Part shown: positions 39,553 to 46,967 of the stretch, piece after piece
Position numbering within the stretch: position 1 is the first letter of the stretch
Layout: each line of letters begins with the position of its first letter
Origin: Novacetimonas maltaceti
Lineage (GTDB): Bacteria > Pseudomonadota > Alphaproteobacteria > Acetobacterales > Acetobacteraceae
Direction of reading: 5' to 3'
Length of the DNA: 64,000 nucleotides
Assembly: GCF_002906255.1 (NCBI RefSeq)
Contig: NZ_POTC01000002.1
Location: 62,001 to 126,000, forward strand
Notes under the pieces: model-generated
Told to the model about the DNA's origin: nothing
What the model saw: the letters and a program-made list of their open reading frames with translations, nothing else
Database searches by the model: none
Translations under genes and position numbers: made by a program

Positions 39553-40047
39553 TCAGGCGGTCGGCGGCGTCTTTGCCTTTTCCTGCTCCTTGAGGACATC
39601 AAGGATGTCCTGCAGCAGGACTTCGCTGCGCGGCGGCGGCGGCGGTGCTGCCGGTGCGGCCTCCTTCTTCGCGGCGAAGCGGGAGATGATGCGCACCACC
39701 CAGAAAATCACGAAACCGATGATGATGAACTGGATCACGGCATTGAGGAACACGCCGATGTTCAGCGTCACCGCACCGGCCTTCTGCGCTTCCGCCAGGG
39801 TAGGCATGTGCGGGCCACGCAGGGTGATGAACAGGTTGGTAAAATCGATGCCCCCGATCAGCAGCCCGAGGAACGGGGTGAAGATGTCCTTTACCAGGCT
39901 GTTGACGATTGCCGTGAAGGCCGCGCCGATGATCACACCGACCGCGAGGTCCACCACGTTTCCGCGCATCAGGAACGAACGGAAATCCCCCAGCCAGCCT
40001 GGGGCATGGATATCGGGTACATGCAGATGCGTAGGCTTTTGCGCCAT
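39553..40047 (-). CDS. mscL: Large-conductance mechanosensitive channel MscL
   Basis: MscL opens under membrane tension to release solutes during hypo-osmotic shock. The first membrane helix region MRGNVVDLAVGVIIGAAFTAIVNSLVKDIFTP is intact, including the pore-lining glycines. The periplasmic loop and second helix follow (IQFIIIGFVIFWVVRIISRF), then a Pro/Ala-rich linker and a C-terminal helix (VLLQDILDVLKEQ). The 164-residue length from ATG 40047 (AAGGAAG upstream) is slightly longer than usual because of an N-terminal stretch containing HLHVPDIHAPGW. A strong terminator follows. Confidence 0.95.
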   Translation of the reverse strand: MAQKPTHLHVPDIHAPGWLGDFRSFLMRGNVVDLAVGVIIGAAFTAIVNSLVKDIFTPFLGLLIGGIDFTNLFITLRGPHMPTLAEAQKAGAVTLNIGVFLNAVIQFIIIGFVIFWVVRIISRFAAKKEAAPAAPPPPPRSEVLLQDILDVLKEQEKAKTPPTA

Positions 40048-40357
40048 CTGTATCTTCCTTTTTTGAAAAGTATATTCTGCGACCTGTCTAACAATCCCCC
40101 GCTCCATTTACGACAGGGGAAATGACATGCTGTGTCATCAAGGGTGCAAGTGATGCTTACGGGTGACAGAATTTGGCCTTTTGCCCGGATATTTGTAACG
40201 CAGCAGATACATTTGCGATGCAACCGGACCGCACGGTCCCCCGAAGGCCGGGCAGCGGGGCAATCAGATGTTGATCGGGCGCGCGTCCTCGTCTATACGC
40301 CAGCGAAAGTCACGCCCCGGTCGGCATCGGGGCCCTTCAGCGCGAAAGTTTTTGAAC

Positions 40358-40588
40358 ATGAAGCCCGGCATCCACCCCGATTACCACGAAATCACCGTCA
40401 TCATGACCGATGGCACCGAGTACAAGACCCGCTCGTGCTATGGCACGCCCGGCGCGACGCTGCGCCTCGATGTCGACCCGAAGTCGCATCCGGCGTGGAC
40501 CGGCGTGCAGCGCATGCTCGACACCGGGGGCCAGGTGGCCAAGTTCAACAAGAAGTTCGGCGGTCTGGGTCAGCGCAAGAAGGCCTGA
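40358..40588 (+). CDS. rpmE: 50S ribosomal protein L31 (type A, zinc-free form)
   Basis: L31 bridges the ribosomal subunits. The 76-residue product begins [22 protein letters not shown] and contains [24 protein letters not shown] and [13 protein letters not shown], as in alphaproteobacterial type A L31. Only one cysteine is present, so the CxxC zinc site of the C+ form is absent. ATG 40358 was chosen by homology; its ribosome-binding site is weak, and an upstream extension of 30 codons has no family match. A hairpin downstream acts as a likely terminator. Confidence 0.92.
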   Translation: MKPGIHPDYHEITVIMTDGTEYKTRSCYGTPGATLRLDVDPKSHPAWTGVQRMLDTGGQVAKFNKKFGGLGQRKKA

Positions 40589-40637
40589 GGCCCACAAGCC
40601 TCCCTGCCCTGCGTAAGGTCAGCCTGTCAGTATGCGA

Positions 40638-40669
40638 ATGCCCGGCCCTTGAAAAAGGGACCGGGCATT
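40638..40669 (+). terminator. Hairpin after rpmE, possible terminator
   Basis: ATGCCCGG (40638-40645) pairs with CCGGGCAT (40661-40668), with an inner CCTT/AAGG extension across one mismatch. The T-run after it is short and interrupted, so termination may be partial. Confidence 0.55.
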
Positions 40670-40676
40670 TCCATTT
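40648..40676 (+). promoter_or_regulatory. Candidate RpoH-type heat-shock promoter for the small Hsp gene
   Basis: CTTGAA (40648-40653) and CCATTT (40671-40676) are spaced by 17 bases, matching the alphaproteobacterial RpoH pattern in the -35 and loosely in the -10. It lies about 115 bases upstream of a small heat-shock gene, inside the rpmE terminator hairpin. It is a consensus match only. Confidence 0.35.
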
Positions 40677-40792
40677 CCAGTGGGTCGCAATGCCGCATGC
40701 CGGGTTGCGACGGATACCGACATCACCGCGGTCCGCTCCGGCGTGAGGGACCGCATGACAGCAGACCTTGCTCAGCTTCAGGAGGTTTTCTC

Positions 40793-41389
40793 ATGAGTTA
40801 CGATTTTGCCCCCCTGTTCCGCAGCGCGATCGGCTTCGACCGTCTGGCGCAACTGGTGGATACGGCGGCACAGAACCCCGTCAGCGCGTCCTACCCGCCC
40901 TATAACATCGAGAAGGTGGCGGATTCGCAGTACATGCTGACGATGGCGGTCGCGGGGTTCGGCCCCGGTGACATCGAACTGACGGTGCAGGACAATACGC
41001 TGATCGTGGCCGGGCGTGTCGCCAGCACCCAGCCGGAACGCGAAATCCTGTATCGCGGCATCGCCAAGCGCGCATTCGAACGTCGCTTCGTCCTTGCGGA
41101 CCATATCGTGGTGGAAAATGCCAACCTCGATAATGGCCTCCTGTGCATCGCGGTGCGCCATGTCGTCCCCGAGGCGCTGAAGCCGCGCCGCATCCCCATT
41201 TCCTCCGGCGCGCCCGCAACGGTGACGCAGGCGGCCGAGCATGGGGAAGACCGCACCACGCCTGAAACACAGGCCCCGGTGGCCGTCACGGCGGCGCAGG
41301 CGGACGCGGCGCTTCCCGCCCGTGTGCCGTCCGCCCCCTTCGCCACGGAAGCGGCGGAAGGCGCCACGCCGTCACGGCAGGCGGCCTGA
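40793..41389 (+). CDS. Small heat-shock protein (Hsp20/IbpA type)
   Basis: The protein is an ATP-independent chaperone that holds unfolding proteins. The alpha-crystallin domain covers about residues 34-130: YPPYNIEKVADSQYMLTMAVAGFGPGDIELTVQDNTLIVAG, then LYRGIAKRAFERRFVLADHIVVENANLDNGLLCI. These follow IbpA closely. The 198-residue length is greater than IbpA because of an Ala/Thr/Pro-rich tail of about 60 residues after the domain. ATG 40793 has a strong AGGAGG 8 bases upstream. A terminator follows the stop. Confidence 0.93.
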   Translation: MSYDFAPLFRSAIGFDRLAQLVDTAAQNPVSASYPPYNIEKVADSQYMLTMAVAGFGPGDIELTVQDNTLIVAGRVASTQPEREILYRGIAKRAFERRFVLADHIVVENANLDNGLLCIAVRHVVPEALKPRRIPISSGAPATVTQAAEHGEDRTTPETQAPVAVTAAQADAALPARVPSAPFATEAAEGATPSRQAA

Positions 41390-41414
41390 CATCATTCCAC
41401 CCGGACATGTACGG

Positions 41415-41445
41415 GGGAGGCTGCCCTGGGCGGCCTCCCTTTTTT
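41415..41445 (+). terminator. Intrinsic terminator after small Hsp gene
   Basis: GGGAGGC (41415-41421) pairs with GCCTCCC (41433-41439), followed by TTTTTT. It lies 26 bases after the stop. Confidence 0.8.
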
Positions 41446-41666
41446 CATGTCCGCATTTTCATGTACGTAACGCGATGAAATGGCGTCCCATGCGCACACG
41501 GCCCTTGACCTTTTGCGTGCGTCACCTTCATATCCGTTGCTTCAAGTGCTTTTGTTTTTTGCGCGCCAGCAGGCACGCACGGTGTCGTCGGCGGCACTGA
41601 CGATTTGCCCTTTTCCCCAAGGTGCCTGCGCGTGGCGCCATCACACGCAGTAGGACCTGTTTTGCA

Positions 41667-42245
41667 ATGAACGCTCTGCCCCTTATGCCCAAGGCCACCG
41701 CAGTGTGGCTGATTGAAAAGACTGCGCTGACCTTTACCCAGATCGCCGAATTCTGCGGCATGCACCCGCTTGAGGTGCAGGCCATCGCCGATGGTGAGGT
41801 CGCACAGGGGATCGTGGGCTACAACCCGGTGAAGAACCACCAGGTGACGCAGGCGGAAATTGAACGCTGCGAAAAGGACCCGGCCCAGCGCCTGAAGATC
41901 CTGCCCGCCCCCAACCCGATCCACCGCCGTTCCAAGGGCGCGCGCTATACCCCCGTGGCCAAGCGCAACGACCGCCCGGACGCGATCGCGTTCCTGCTGC
42001 GCAATTTCCCGCAGTTGTCGGAAGTGCAGATGGTCAAGCTGCTTGGCACGACCAAGGACACGATCGAAAAGGTCCGCACCCGCCAGCACTGGAACAGCCC
42101 GAACATCAAGCCGCGCGATCCGGTGATCCTTGGCCTGTGCAGCCAGACCGACCTCAATGCGATGGTCAATGCCGCCAACGAGCGCCTTGCCCGTGAAGGG
42201 CAGGCTGTGCCGCAGCCGATCGAACTCGACAACGACCCGATCTGA
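41667..42245 (+). CDS. trcR: Cell cycle transcriptional regulator TrcR (DUF1013)
   Basis: The 192-residue protein matches the alphaproteobacterial DUF1013 family, which includes TrcR, described as a regulator of cell-cycle transcription. Landmarks are an N-terminal helix-turn-helix-like part (MPKATAVWLIEKTALTFTQIAEFCGMHPLEVQAIADGEVAQGI) and the central KDPAQRLKIL. The C-terminal conserved segment is RPDAIAFLLRNFPQLSEVQMVKLLGTTKDTIEKVRTRQHWNSPNIKPRDPVILGLCSQ, which may form a second HTH. ATG 41667 has AGGACC upstream. It is probably transcribed alone. Confidence 0.85.
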   Translation: MNALPLMPKATAVWLIEKTALTFTQIAEFCGMHPLEVQAIADGEVAQGIVGYNPVKNHQVTQAEIERCEKDPAQRLKILPAPNPIHRRSKGARYTPVAKRNDRPDAIAFLLRNFPQLSEVQMVKLLGTTKDTIEKVRTRQHWNSPNIKPRDPVILGLCSQTDLNAMVNAANERLAREGQAVPQPIELDNDPI

Positions 42246-42307
42246 CCCATGTCCCGGCCCCCGCCATCCTCATGCCGGGGGCCGGAAGTTACGCGATGGC
42301 GCGGGGC

Positions 42308-42478
42308 TCAGCCCTGCACGCTGAGCCGCTCGATCTCCTCCTTGAGCCGCAGCTTTTCAAGCTTGAGCCGCATCAGCACCCGCTGGTCGGGCATCGGTCG
42401 CCTGTCCTCGTCGAAGATCTGGTCATCGAGACGGGCGTGACGTGTCTTGAGGCTGTTGATACGCGCTTCGTACAGCAT
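42308..42478 (-). CDS. DUF465/YdcH-like small protein (56 residues)
   Basis: The 56-residue product, MLYEARINSLKTRHARLDDQ at its N-terminus, is a helical hairpin-type small protein of the YdcH (DUF465) family. Its second half is rich in Leu, Lys and Glu (LMRLKLEKLRLKEEIERLSVQ), giving a coiled-coil look. The function of the family is not known. It is divergent from a second member 163 bases away, and faces trcR 3' to 3'. Confidence 0.78.
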   Translation of the reverse strand: MLYEARINSLKTRHARLDDQIFDEDRRPMPDQRVLMRLKLEKLRLKEEIERLSVQG

Positions 42479-42641
42479 GGACTCTCCTCCAGCATGTTTG
42501 GCTACGACGCGGGTACGCTAACGCAAGGCGCGCGCCAGATGCCATGACAAAATCGCAGGTGTCGGCGAATTCGCGACCATTTCGTTTTTCGTGCGCGATG
42601 TGGTTAGGATGGGTCCATGTTCATGTGCTGGATGGAGCGCC

Positions 42642-42842
42642 ATGCTGACAGACCGGGATACCCTCCTTCGCAAGCTGCACGAACTGCGCAGCGAGCATCG
42701 CGATCTTGACACCGTCATCAGCCGGATGGGTGAACAACCCGTGGACCAGTTGCAGATCCAGCGCCTCAAGAAGCGCAAGCTGCTGCTCAAGGACGAGATC
42801 ATGTGGCTTGAAAGCCGGCTGATCCCCGACAGCATTGCCTGA
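42642..42842 (+). CDS. DUF465/YdcH-like small protein (66 residues)
   Basis: The product, starting [20 protein letters not shown], is a second DUF465-type helical protein ([36 protein letters not shown]). It shares the family pattern of a distal (K/R)KxLLLKDEI helix with its divergent neighbour but is otherwise dissimilar. The start ATG 42642 was chosen at the point where family similarity begins; an in-frame ATG 17 codons upstream has no such support. purE follows about 70 bases later, so co-transcription is possible. Confidence 0.76.
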   Translation: MLTDRDTLLRKLHELRSEHRDLDTVISRMGEQPVDQLQIQRLKKRKLLLKDEIMWLESRLIPDSIA

Positions 42843-42915
42843 TCGCGGCGTTTCACCTATCTGCCCCCATATCAATGCCGTGTCCCAGCCCGAAAGCCGT
42901 GAGAGTAAAGACGCC

Positions 42916-43434
42916 GTGACCAATTCCCCTGCCCCTTCCTCCCCCAAGGACAGCGCCGCGCGCGTCGGCCTGATCATGGGCAGCCAGTCCGACTGGGAAA
43001 CGATGCGCCACGCCGCCGCCGTGCTGGAAGCGCTGGGCATTTCGCACGAAATCCGCATCGTCTCCGCCCACCGCACGCCCGACCGGCTGGCGGACTATGC
43101 CCGCACGGCGCGCGCGCGCGGGCTTTCGGTCATCATCGCGGGCGCGGGCGGGGCCGCCCACCTGCCGGGCATGTGCGCGGCGTGGACCAGCCTGCCGGTG
43201 CTGGGGGTTCCGGTGGAATCGCAGGCGCTCAAGGGCATGGACAGCCTGCTGTCGATCGTGCAGATGCCCGGCGGCGTGCCGGTCGGAACCCTTGCGATCG
43301 GCCGCGCCGGGGCAAAGAACGCGGGGCTGCTTGCTGCGTCCATCCTGTCGCTTGGTGACGGGGCGCTGGCGCAGCGGCTGGAGGAATGGCGCGCGCAACA
43401 GACGGACTCCGTGGCAGAGGAACCCGTGACATGA
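42916..43434 (+). CDS. purE: 5-(carboxyamino)imidazole ribonucleotide mutase
   Basis: PurE converts N5-CAIR to CAIR in purine synthesis, acting after PurK. The core begins [19 protein letters not shown] and continues with [54 protein letters not shown] and AGLLAASIL, all typical of class I PurE. GTG 42916 is my start choice because GAGAG lies upstream; GTG 42880 is an alternative that adds 12 residues. The stop overlaps the purK start by 4 bases. Confidence 0.93.
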   Translation: MTNSPAPSSPKDSAARVGLIMGSQSDWETMRHAAAVLEALGISHEIRIVSAHRTPDRLADYARTARARGLSVIIAGAGGAAHLPGMCAAWTSLPVLGVPVESQALKGMDSLLSIVQMPGGVPVGTLAIGRAGAKNAGLLAASILSLGDGALAQRLEEWRAQQTDSVAEEPVT

Positions 43435-44567
43435 CGCCGCTGTCCCCGAACGCCGTCCTTGGCATCGTGGGCGGCGGGCAACTGGGCCGCATGTCGGCGG
43501 TGGCGGCCGCGCGGCTGGGCTTTCGCGCCCACATCCTGACGACGGAGGCCGATGGCCCGGCGGCACAGGTGGCCCATGCGGTGACCGTCGGCGCCTATGA
43601 CGACCATGACGCGCTGCGCCGCTTTGCCAATGCGGTCGATGTCGTGACGTTCGAGTTCGAGAATATCAGCGCCGATGGGCTGGACCTGCTGTCCTCCCTG
43701 CGGCCGGTGCACCCGTCGGGCCACATCCTGCGCATCAGCCAGGACCGCATCGCGGAAAAGACGTTCCTGCGGGACGCGGGTATCCCGCTGGCCCCGTTCC
43801 ATCTGGTCGAAAGCGAATCGGACCTGACGGCGGCGGCGGATGCGCTGGGCTATCCCTTCATCCTCAAGACCACACGACTGGGATATGACGGCAAGGGGCA
43901 GGCGCGCCCCCATGCACCCGAAGACCTCGCCCCCGCTTTCGCCCGCCTGTCGCCGCATCCGCTGGTGGCCGAGGGCATGGTCGATTTCGCCTGCGAGGTC
44001 AGCGTCATGGTCGCGCGCAATGCCGCGGGCGAGGTCGTGACGTTCGATGCGACGGAAAACCGCCACCGCAACGGCATCCTCGACCTCAGCCTCGCGCCGG
44101 CGCGCATTCCTTCCGAACTCGCCACCCGCGCGCGTGGCCTGGCAACGGACATCGCCTGCGCGCTGGACCTGATCGGCATCATGGGGGTGGAGATGTTCGT
44201 CGATCGCGATGGCGGGCTTCTGGTCAATGAAATCGCGCCGCGCCCGCACAATTCGGGCCACTGGACGATGAATGCCTGCCCCGTGGACCAGTTCGAGATG
44301 CATGTCCGCGCGGTGACCGGCCTGCCGCTGCCGCCCGCGACACGGCACAGCGACGCGGTGATGAAAAACCTGATCGGGCCGGACGACATGGCGCTGTGGC
44401 CGCGGATCATGGCGACGCCCGGCCTGCTGGCGCATCATTACGGCAAGGCGCAGGCCCGTCCCGGCCGCAAGATGGGGCATGTGAACGTGCTGTTCCCCCA
44501 TGGTGGCCTGCCCGGTGAGTTCGGGGTGGAGGACGCCCTTGGCCCGCTGGCGACACGCACGCAGTAA
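43431..44567 (+). CDS. purK: 5-(carboxyamino)imidazole ribonucleotide synthase
   Basis: PurK carboxylates AIR to N5-CAIR with ATP and bicarbonate. The ATP-grasp protein has the N-terminal [20 protein letters not shown], the central [14 protein letters not shown], a metal/nucleotide segment [15 protein letters not shown] and the late AIKNLIG-like segment ([10 protein letters not shown]). The 378-residue length is normal. ATG 43431 overlaps the purE stop, so purEK form one operon and act consecutively. Confidence 0.96.
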   Translation: MTPLSPNAVLGIVGGGQLGRMSAVAAARLGFRAHILTTEADGPAAQVAHAVTVGAYDDHDALRRFANAVDVVTFEFENISADGLDLLSSLRPVHPSGHILRISQDRIAEKTFLRDAGIPLAPFHLVESESDLTAAADALGYPFILKTTRLGYDGKGQARPHAPEDLAPAFARLSPHPLVAEGMVDFACEVSVMVARNAAGEVVTFDATENRHRNGILDLSLAPARIPSELATRARGLATDIACALDLIGIMGVEMFVDRDGGLLVNEIAPRPHNSGHWTMNACPVDQFEMHVRAVTGLPLPPATRHSDAVMKNLIGPDDMALWPRIMATPGLLAHHYGKAQARPGRKMGHVNVLFPHGGLPGEFGVEDALGPLATRTQ

Positions 44568-44607
44568 CCGTCTGCCTGCCGCATGGTCGGGGTCTGGCTG
44601 AAGGCCC

Positions 44608-45321
44608 CTAGATCAGCCCCATCTTGCGAAAGCTGATGCTGTGCCCGTTCCCGACCACAAGGTGGTCATGCAGGTGCAGGCCCATGATGCTGGCGACCTG
44701 CTGTATATGCAGGGTCATCTGGATATCCGGGGCCGATGGCGTCGGGTCACCGCTGGGATGGTTATGCGCAAGGATCAGGATGCGCGCATCAAGGTCGAGG
44801 GCACGGCGCATGACCTCCCGCGGGTAGACCGGGGCCTGGTCCACGGTGCCGACCCACATGACGCGGTCCTCGATCAGGCGATGCTCCCCATCAAGGAACA
44901 GCACCCGCAACTGTTCCGTGCTGTCATGCCCCATGACCGCCTGCAGGTATTCCACCACCCTGCGGTGTCCCGACAGGACGTCGCCCTGCCGGACATAGGC
45001 ATGGTGCAGGCGCAGCGCCGCTTCGCGCACGATGGCGATCATGGGGGAAAGCGACGGACTGTCCCCCAGCACCGCATCAAGGTCGTTCGGATGGGCCGAC
45101 AGCGCCATCCCGGCGGAGCCGAAACGCGCAAGCAGCATGTCGACGCACCTGTCGGGTTCCGCATTCCCCGGATCGAGCGTGCCCAGCACATGGCGCAGCA
45201 GCGCCCGGTCATTCATCCCCGCGCCGTCGCGAACGTCATGGCGCAGGCCATCCCCTGGGGCATCCCTTGGGGCATCCCACGGGGCAGGCAGGGCATCATG
45301 GTGGGGATCGCGGCTTCCCAT
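44608..45321 (-). CDS. RadC/JAB-domain protein with intact metal site
   Basis: The 237-residue protein carries a complete JAMM/JAB metalloprotease-like motif, HNHPSGDPTPSAPD, with His186, His188 and Asp199 as likely zinc ligands, and the DHLVVG end. The N-terminal part has a helix-hairpin-helix-like remnant (LARFGSAGMALSAHPNDLDAVLG) but lacks the GHRxRLR segment usual in RadC. A 12-bp tandem repeat encodes PWDA/PRDA/PGDG near the N-terminus, so the true start may be ATG 45216. RadC is a DNA-associated protein of uncertain role. A degenerate paralogue lies 0.8 kb away. Confidence 0.85.
   Translation of the reverse strand: MGSRDPHHDALPAPWDAPRDAPGDGLRHDVRDGAGMNDRALLRHVLGTLDPGNAEPDRCVDMLLARFGSAGMALSAHPNDLDAVLGDSPSLSPMIAIVREAALRLHHAYVRQGDVLSGHRRVVEYLQAVMGHDSTEQLRVLFLDGEHRLIEDRVMWVGTVDQAPVYPREVMRRALDLDARILILAHNHPSGDPTPSAPDIQMTLHIQQVASIMGLHLHDHLVVGNGHSISFRKMGLI
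45249..45284. repeat. Three tandem 12-bp units near radC start
   Basis: Three imperfect units of the form CATCCC-NN-GGGG stand head to tail. If the long reading frame is used they encode PWDA, PRDA and PGDG in the radC product; if translation starts at 45216 they lie in its leader. Confidence 0.75.
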
Positions 45322-45426
45322 TCGCGGACATATCCATGCAGATGTCGATAATTTCGGGACAGATGGCCCGACGGCAGGGCATAGTAGGGTCCAATAATCG
45401 ATAACAGACGGAGGTTACATACCCGC

Positions 45427-46128
45427 ATGAATTTTTCCGCCCCCCCCGCCCCGCGCAACGCGGTCCTGTTCGACCTTGATGGCACGATCATCCGTTCCCA
45501 TGACGGCATCATCGAATCCATCCATGCCGTGCTGCGCGACATGGGGCATGAACCGGACCTGTCGATTGACCTGACATGGGTGGTGGGACCGCCGCTTCGC
45601 GACCTGCTGGCCCATATCCTTGCCCATTACGGCGATGACCGCGTGGATGAGGCGATGGAGCGGTACCGCAGGCATTACGAAGGCGGCGGCATGCGCAAAA
45701 GCCCGCTGTTCGACGGGATGCGCCATGTGATCGAAAGCCTGCACGCGACGGGGACGCGACTGTTCGTCGCCACGTCGAAGCCGCGCTACCTCGCGCGCAA
45801 GATCCTGCACCTGCGCGACCTGTCGCAGTATTTCGACGGGCTGTCCGGCGCGCGCGCGGATGACAGCGGCGCGGAAAAGCCCGAACTGATCGCGGCCCTG
45901 CTGCGGGAACATGATGTCGCGCGCAACCATGCCCTGATGATCGGCGACCGGCGTTTCGACATCACCGGCGCGCATGCGAACCATGTCCGCGCGCTTGGCG
46001 TGCTGTGGGGATATGGCGGACGCGACGAACTGATCGCCGCAGGGGCCGATGCGCTGGTCAGCCAGCCCGACGAACTGCTCGAAGCCATCGACACGCAGTT
46101 CAGGCTGATGGCGAAACACGCCGCCTGA
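45427..46128 (+). CDS. HAD-superfamily phosphatase, phosphoglycolate phosphatase-like
   Basis: The 233-residue protein has all HAD motifs: motif I FDLDGTI near residues 15-21, motif II VATSK, and motif IV GDRRFDITGA. The cap region starts at about residue 25, as in Gph/PPase group HADs. Phosphoglycolate phosphatase is a reasonable role, removing the 2-phosphoglycolate formed in DNA repair, but related enzymes act on other small phosphates. It lies between two RadC paralogues on the opposite strand; the 4-base gap to the second is tail to tail. Confidence 0.88.
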   Translation: MNFSAPPAPRNAVLFDLDGTIIRSHDGIIESIHAVLRDMGHEPDLSIDLTWVVGPPLRDLLAHILAHYGDDRVDEAMERYRRHYEGGGMRKSPLFDGMRHVIESLHATGTRLFVATSKPRYLARKILHLRDLSQYFDGLSGARADDSGAEKPELIAALLREHDVARNHALMIGDRRFDITGAHANHVRALGVLWGYGGRDELIAAGADALVSQPDELLEAIDTQFRLMAKHAA

Positions 46129-46132
46129 GGCG

Positions 46133-46870
46133 CTATAGCAGCTTCTCCCGCCGCAGGGAGGTCCAGTCCACGTCACCTGCGATGATGCAGTCATGCATGA
46201 CCGTGGACAGCAGGCGGCCATGGGCCTCCACCTGCCGCATGACGGTGGCGGCCCCTTCCATCTGGCGGGGGCTGGGCGGGAATGTCCCGTCGTCCCACAC
46301 CACCACGAGCGAGACCGCATGCAGCCGCAGCACGCGCTGCAGGATATCCCGGCACATCTCGGCGGGGGAGCCATCGGGCACCCGCTCCTCCCCCACCAGG
46401 CGGTTGGTGGCGTCCAGCAGCAGGATCGTCACCTGCCCTTCCGCCGCACGCCCCCGCGCGGGCATGGCGGCGCGCGTGGTGATGTAATGGGTCCAGGCCG
46501 CCTGCAGGTCGTGGATATAGGGCTGCGGTCGCACATCCGCCCGGCACAGGCGTCCCGCCACGATGGCGGGCAGGCCCAGCACCGCGCACGCGCGTGGTCC
46601 CACCCCCGCCGCGCGCAGGGCGTCATGACCCGCCGACAGCACCGCCGGAAGCGATCCGAAACGCGCGATCAGGTCCTTGGCCAGCGGCTTGGTGTCGCGG
46701 CGCGGGATCCCGGCGAACAGCAGCACCTCAAGGATCTCGTAATCCGCCAGCGACGCCCCGCCCGCCGCGCGTATGCGCGCGCGCATGCGGGCGCGATGGC
46801 CGCCGGGGCCGGTCCTGCCGCTGCCTGCACGTGATGCCACGTCACCTCCCGCCCATTGCCTGTGCCGCAC
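46133..46870 (-). CDS. RadC paralogue with degenerate JAB motif
   Basis: The 245-residue protein keeps the RadC N-terminal region: GHRARMRARI, YEILEVLLFAGIPRRDTKPLAKDLIARFGSLPAVLS, a helix-hairpin-helix-like segment. In the C-terminal JAB domain the zinc motif is gone: the position of HNHPSGDP is occupied by WDDGTFPPSPRQME. The following DHLIVG region is also altered to HDCIIAG. It may therefore be a non-catalytic or regulatory form. It is divergent from the UvrD-type helicase gene with about 100 bases between. The neighbouring paralogue has the opposite pattern, a weak N-terminus and intact metal site. Confidence 0.84.
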   Translation of the reverse strand: MRHRQWAGGDVASRAGSGRTGPGGHRARMRARIRAAGGASLADYEILEVLLFAGIPRRDTKPLAKDLIARFGSLPAVLSAGHDALRAAGVGPRACAVLGLPAIVAGRLCRADVRPQPYIHDLQAAWTHYITTRAAMPARGRAAEGQVTILLLDATNRLVGEERVPDGSPAEMCRDILQRVLRLHAVSLVVVWDDGTFPPSPRQMEGAATVMRQVEAHGRLLSTVMHDCIIAGDVDWTSLRREKLL

Positions 46871-46967
46871 GCATCATGGCCGATTGCACGCCATCACCAC
46901 AATGATGCAGGTCTGGTGCGCGTGGTCATGGCCTGCCGGGACCGACATTGCTATAGATGGCCGCGTG

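Noticed and set aside
45249-45284. Tandem repeats as a CRISPR-like array
   Set aside because: Units are 12 bases, directly adjacent without spacers, and no cas genes are present.
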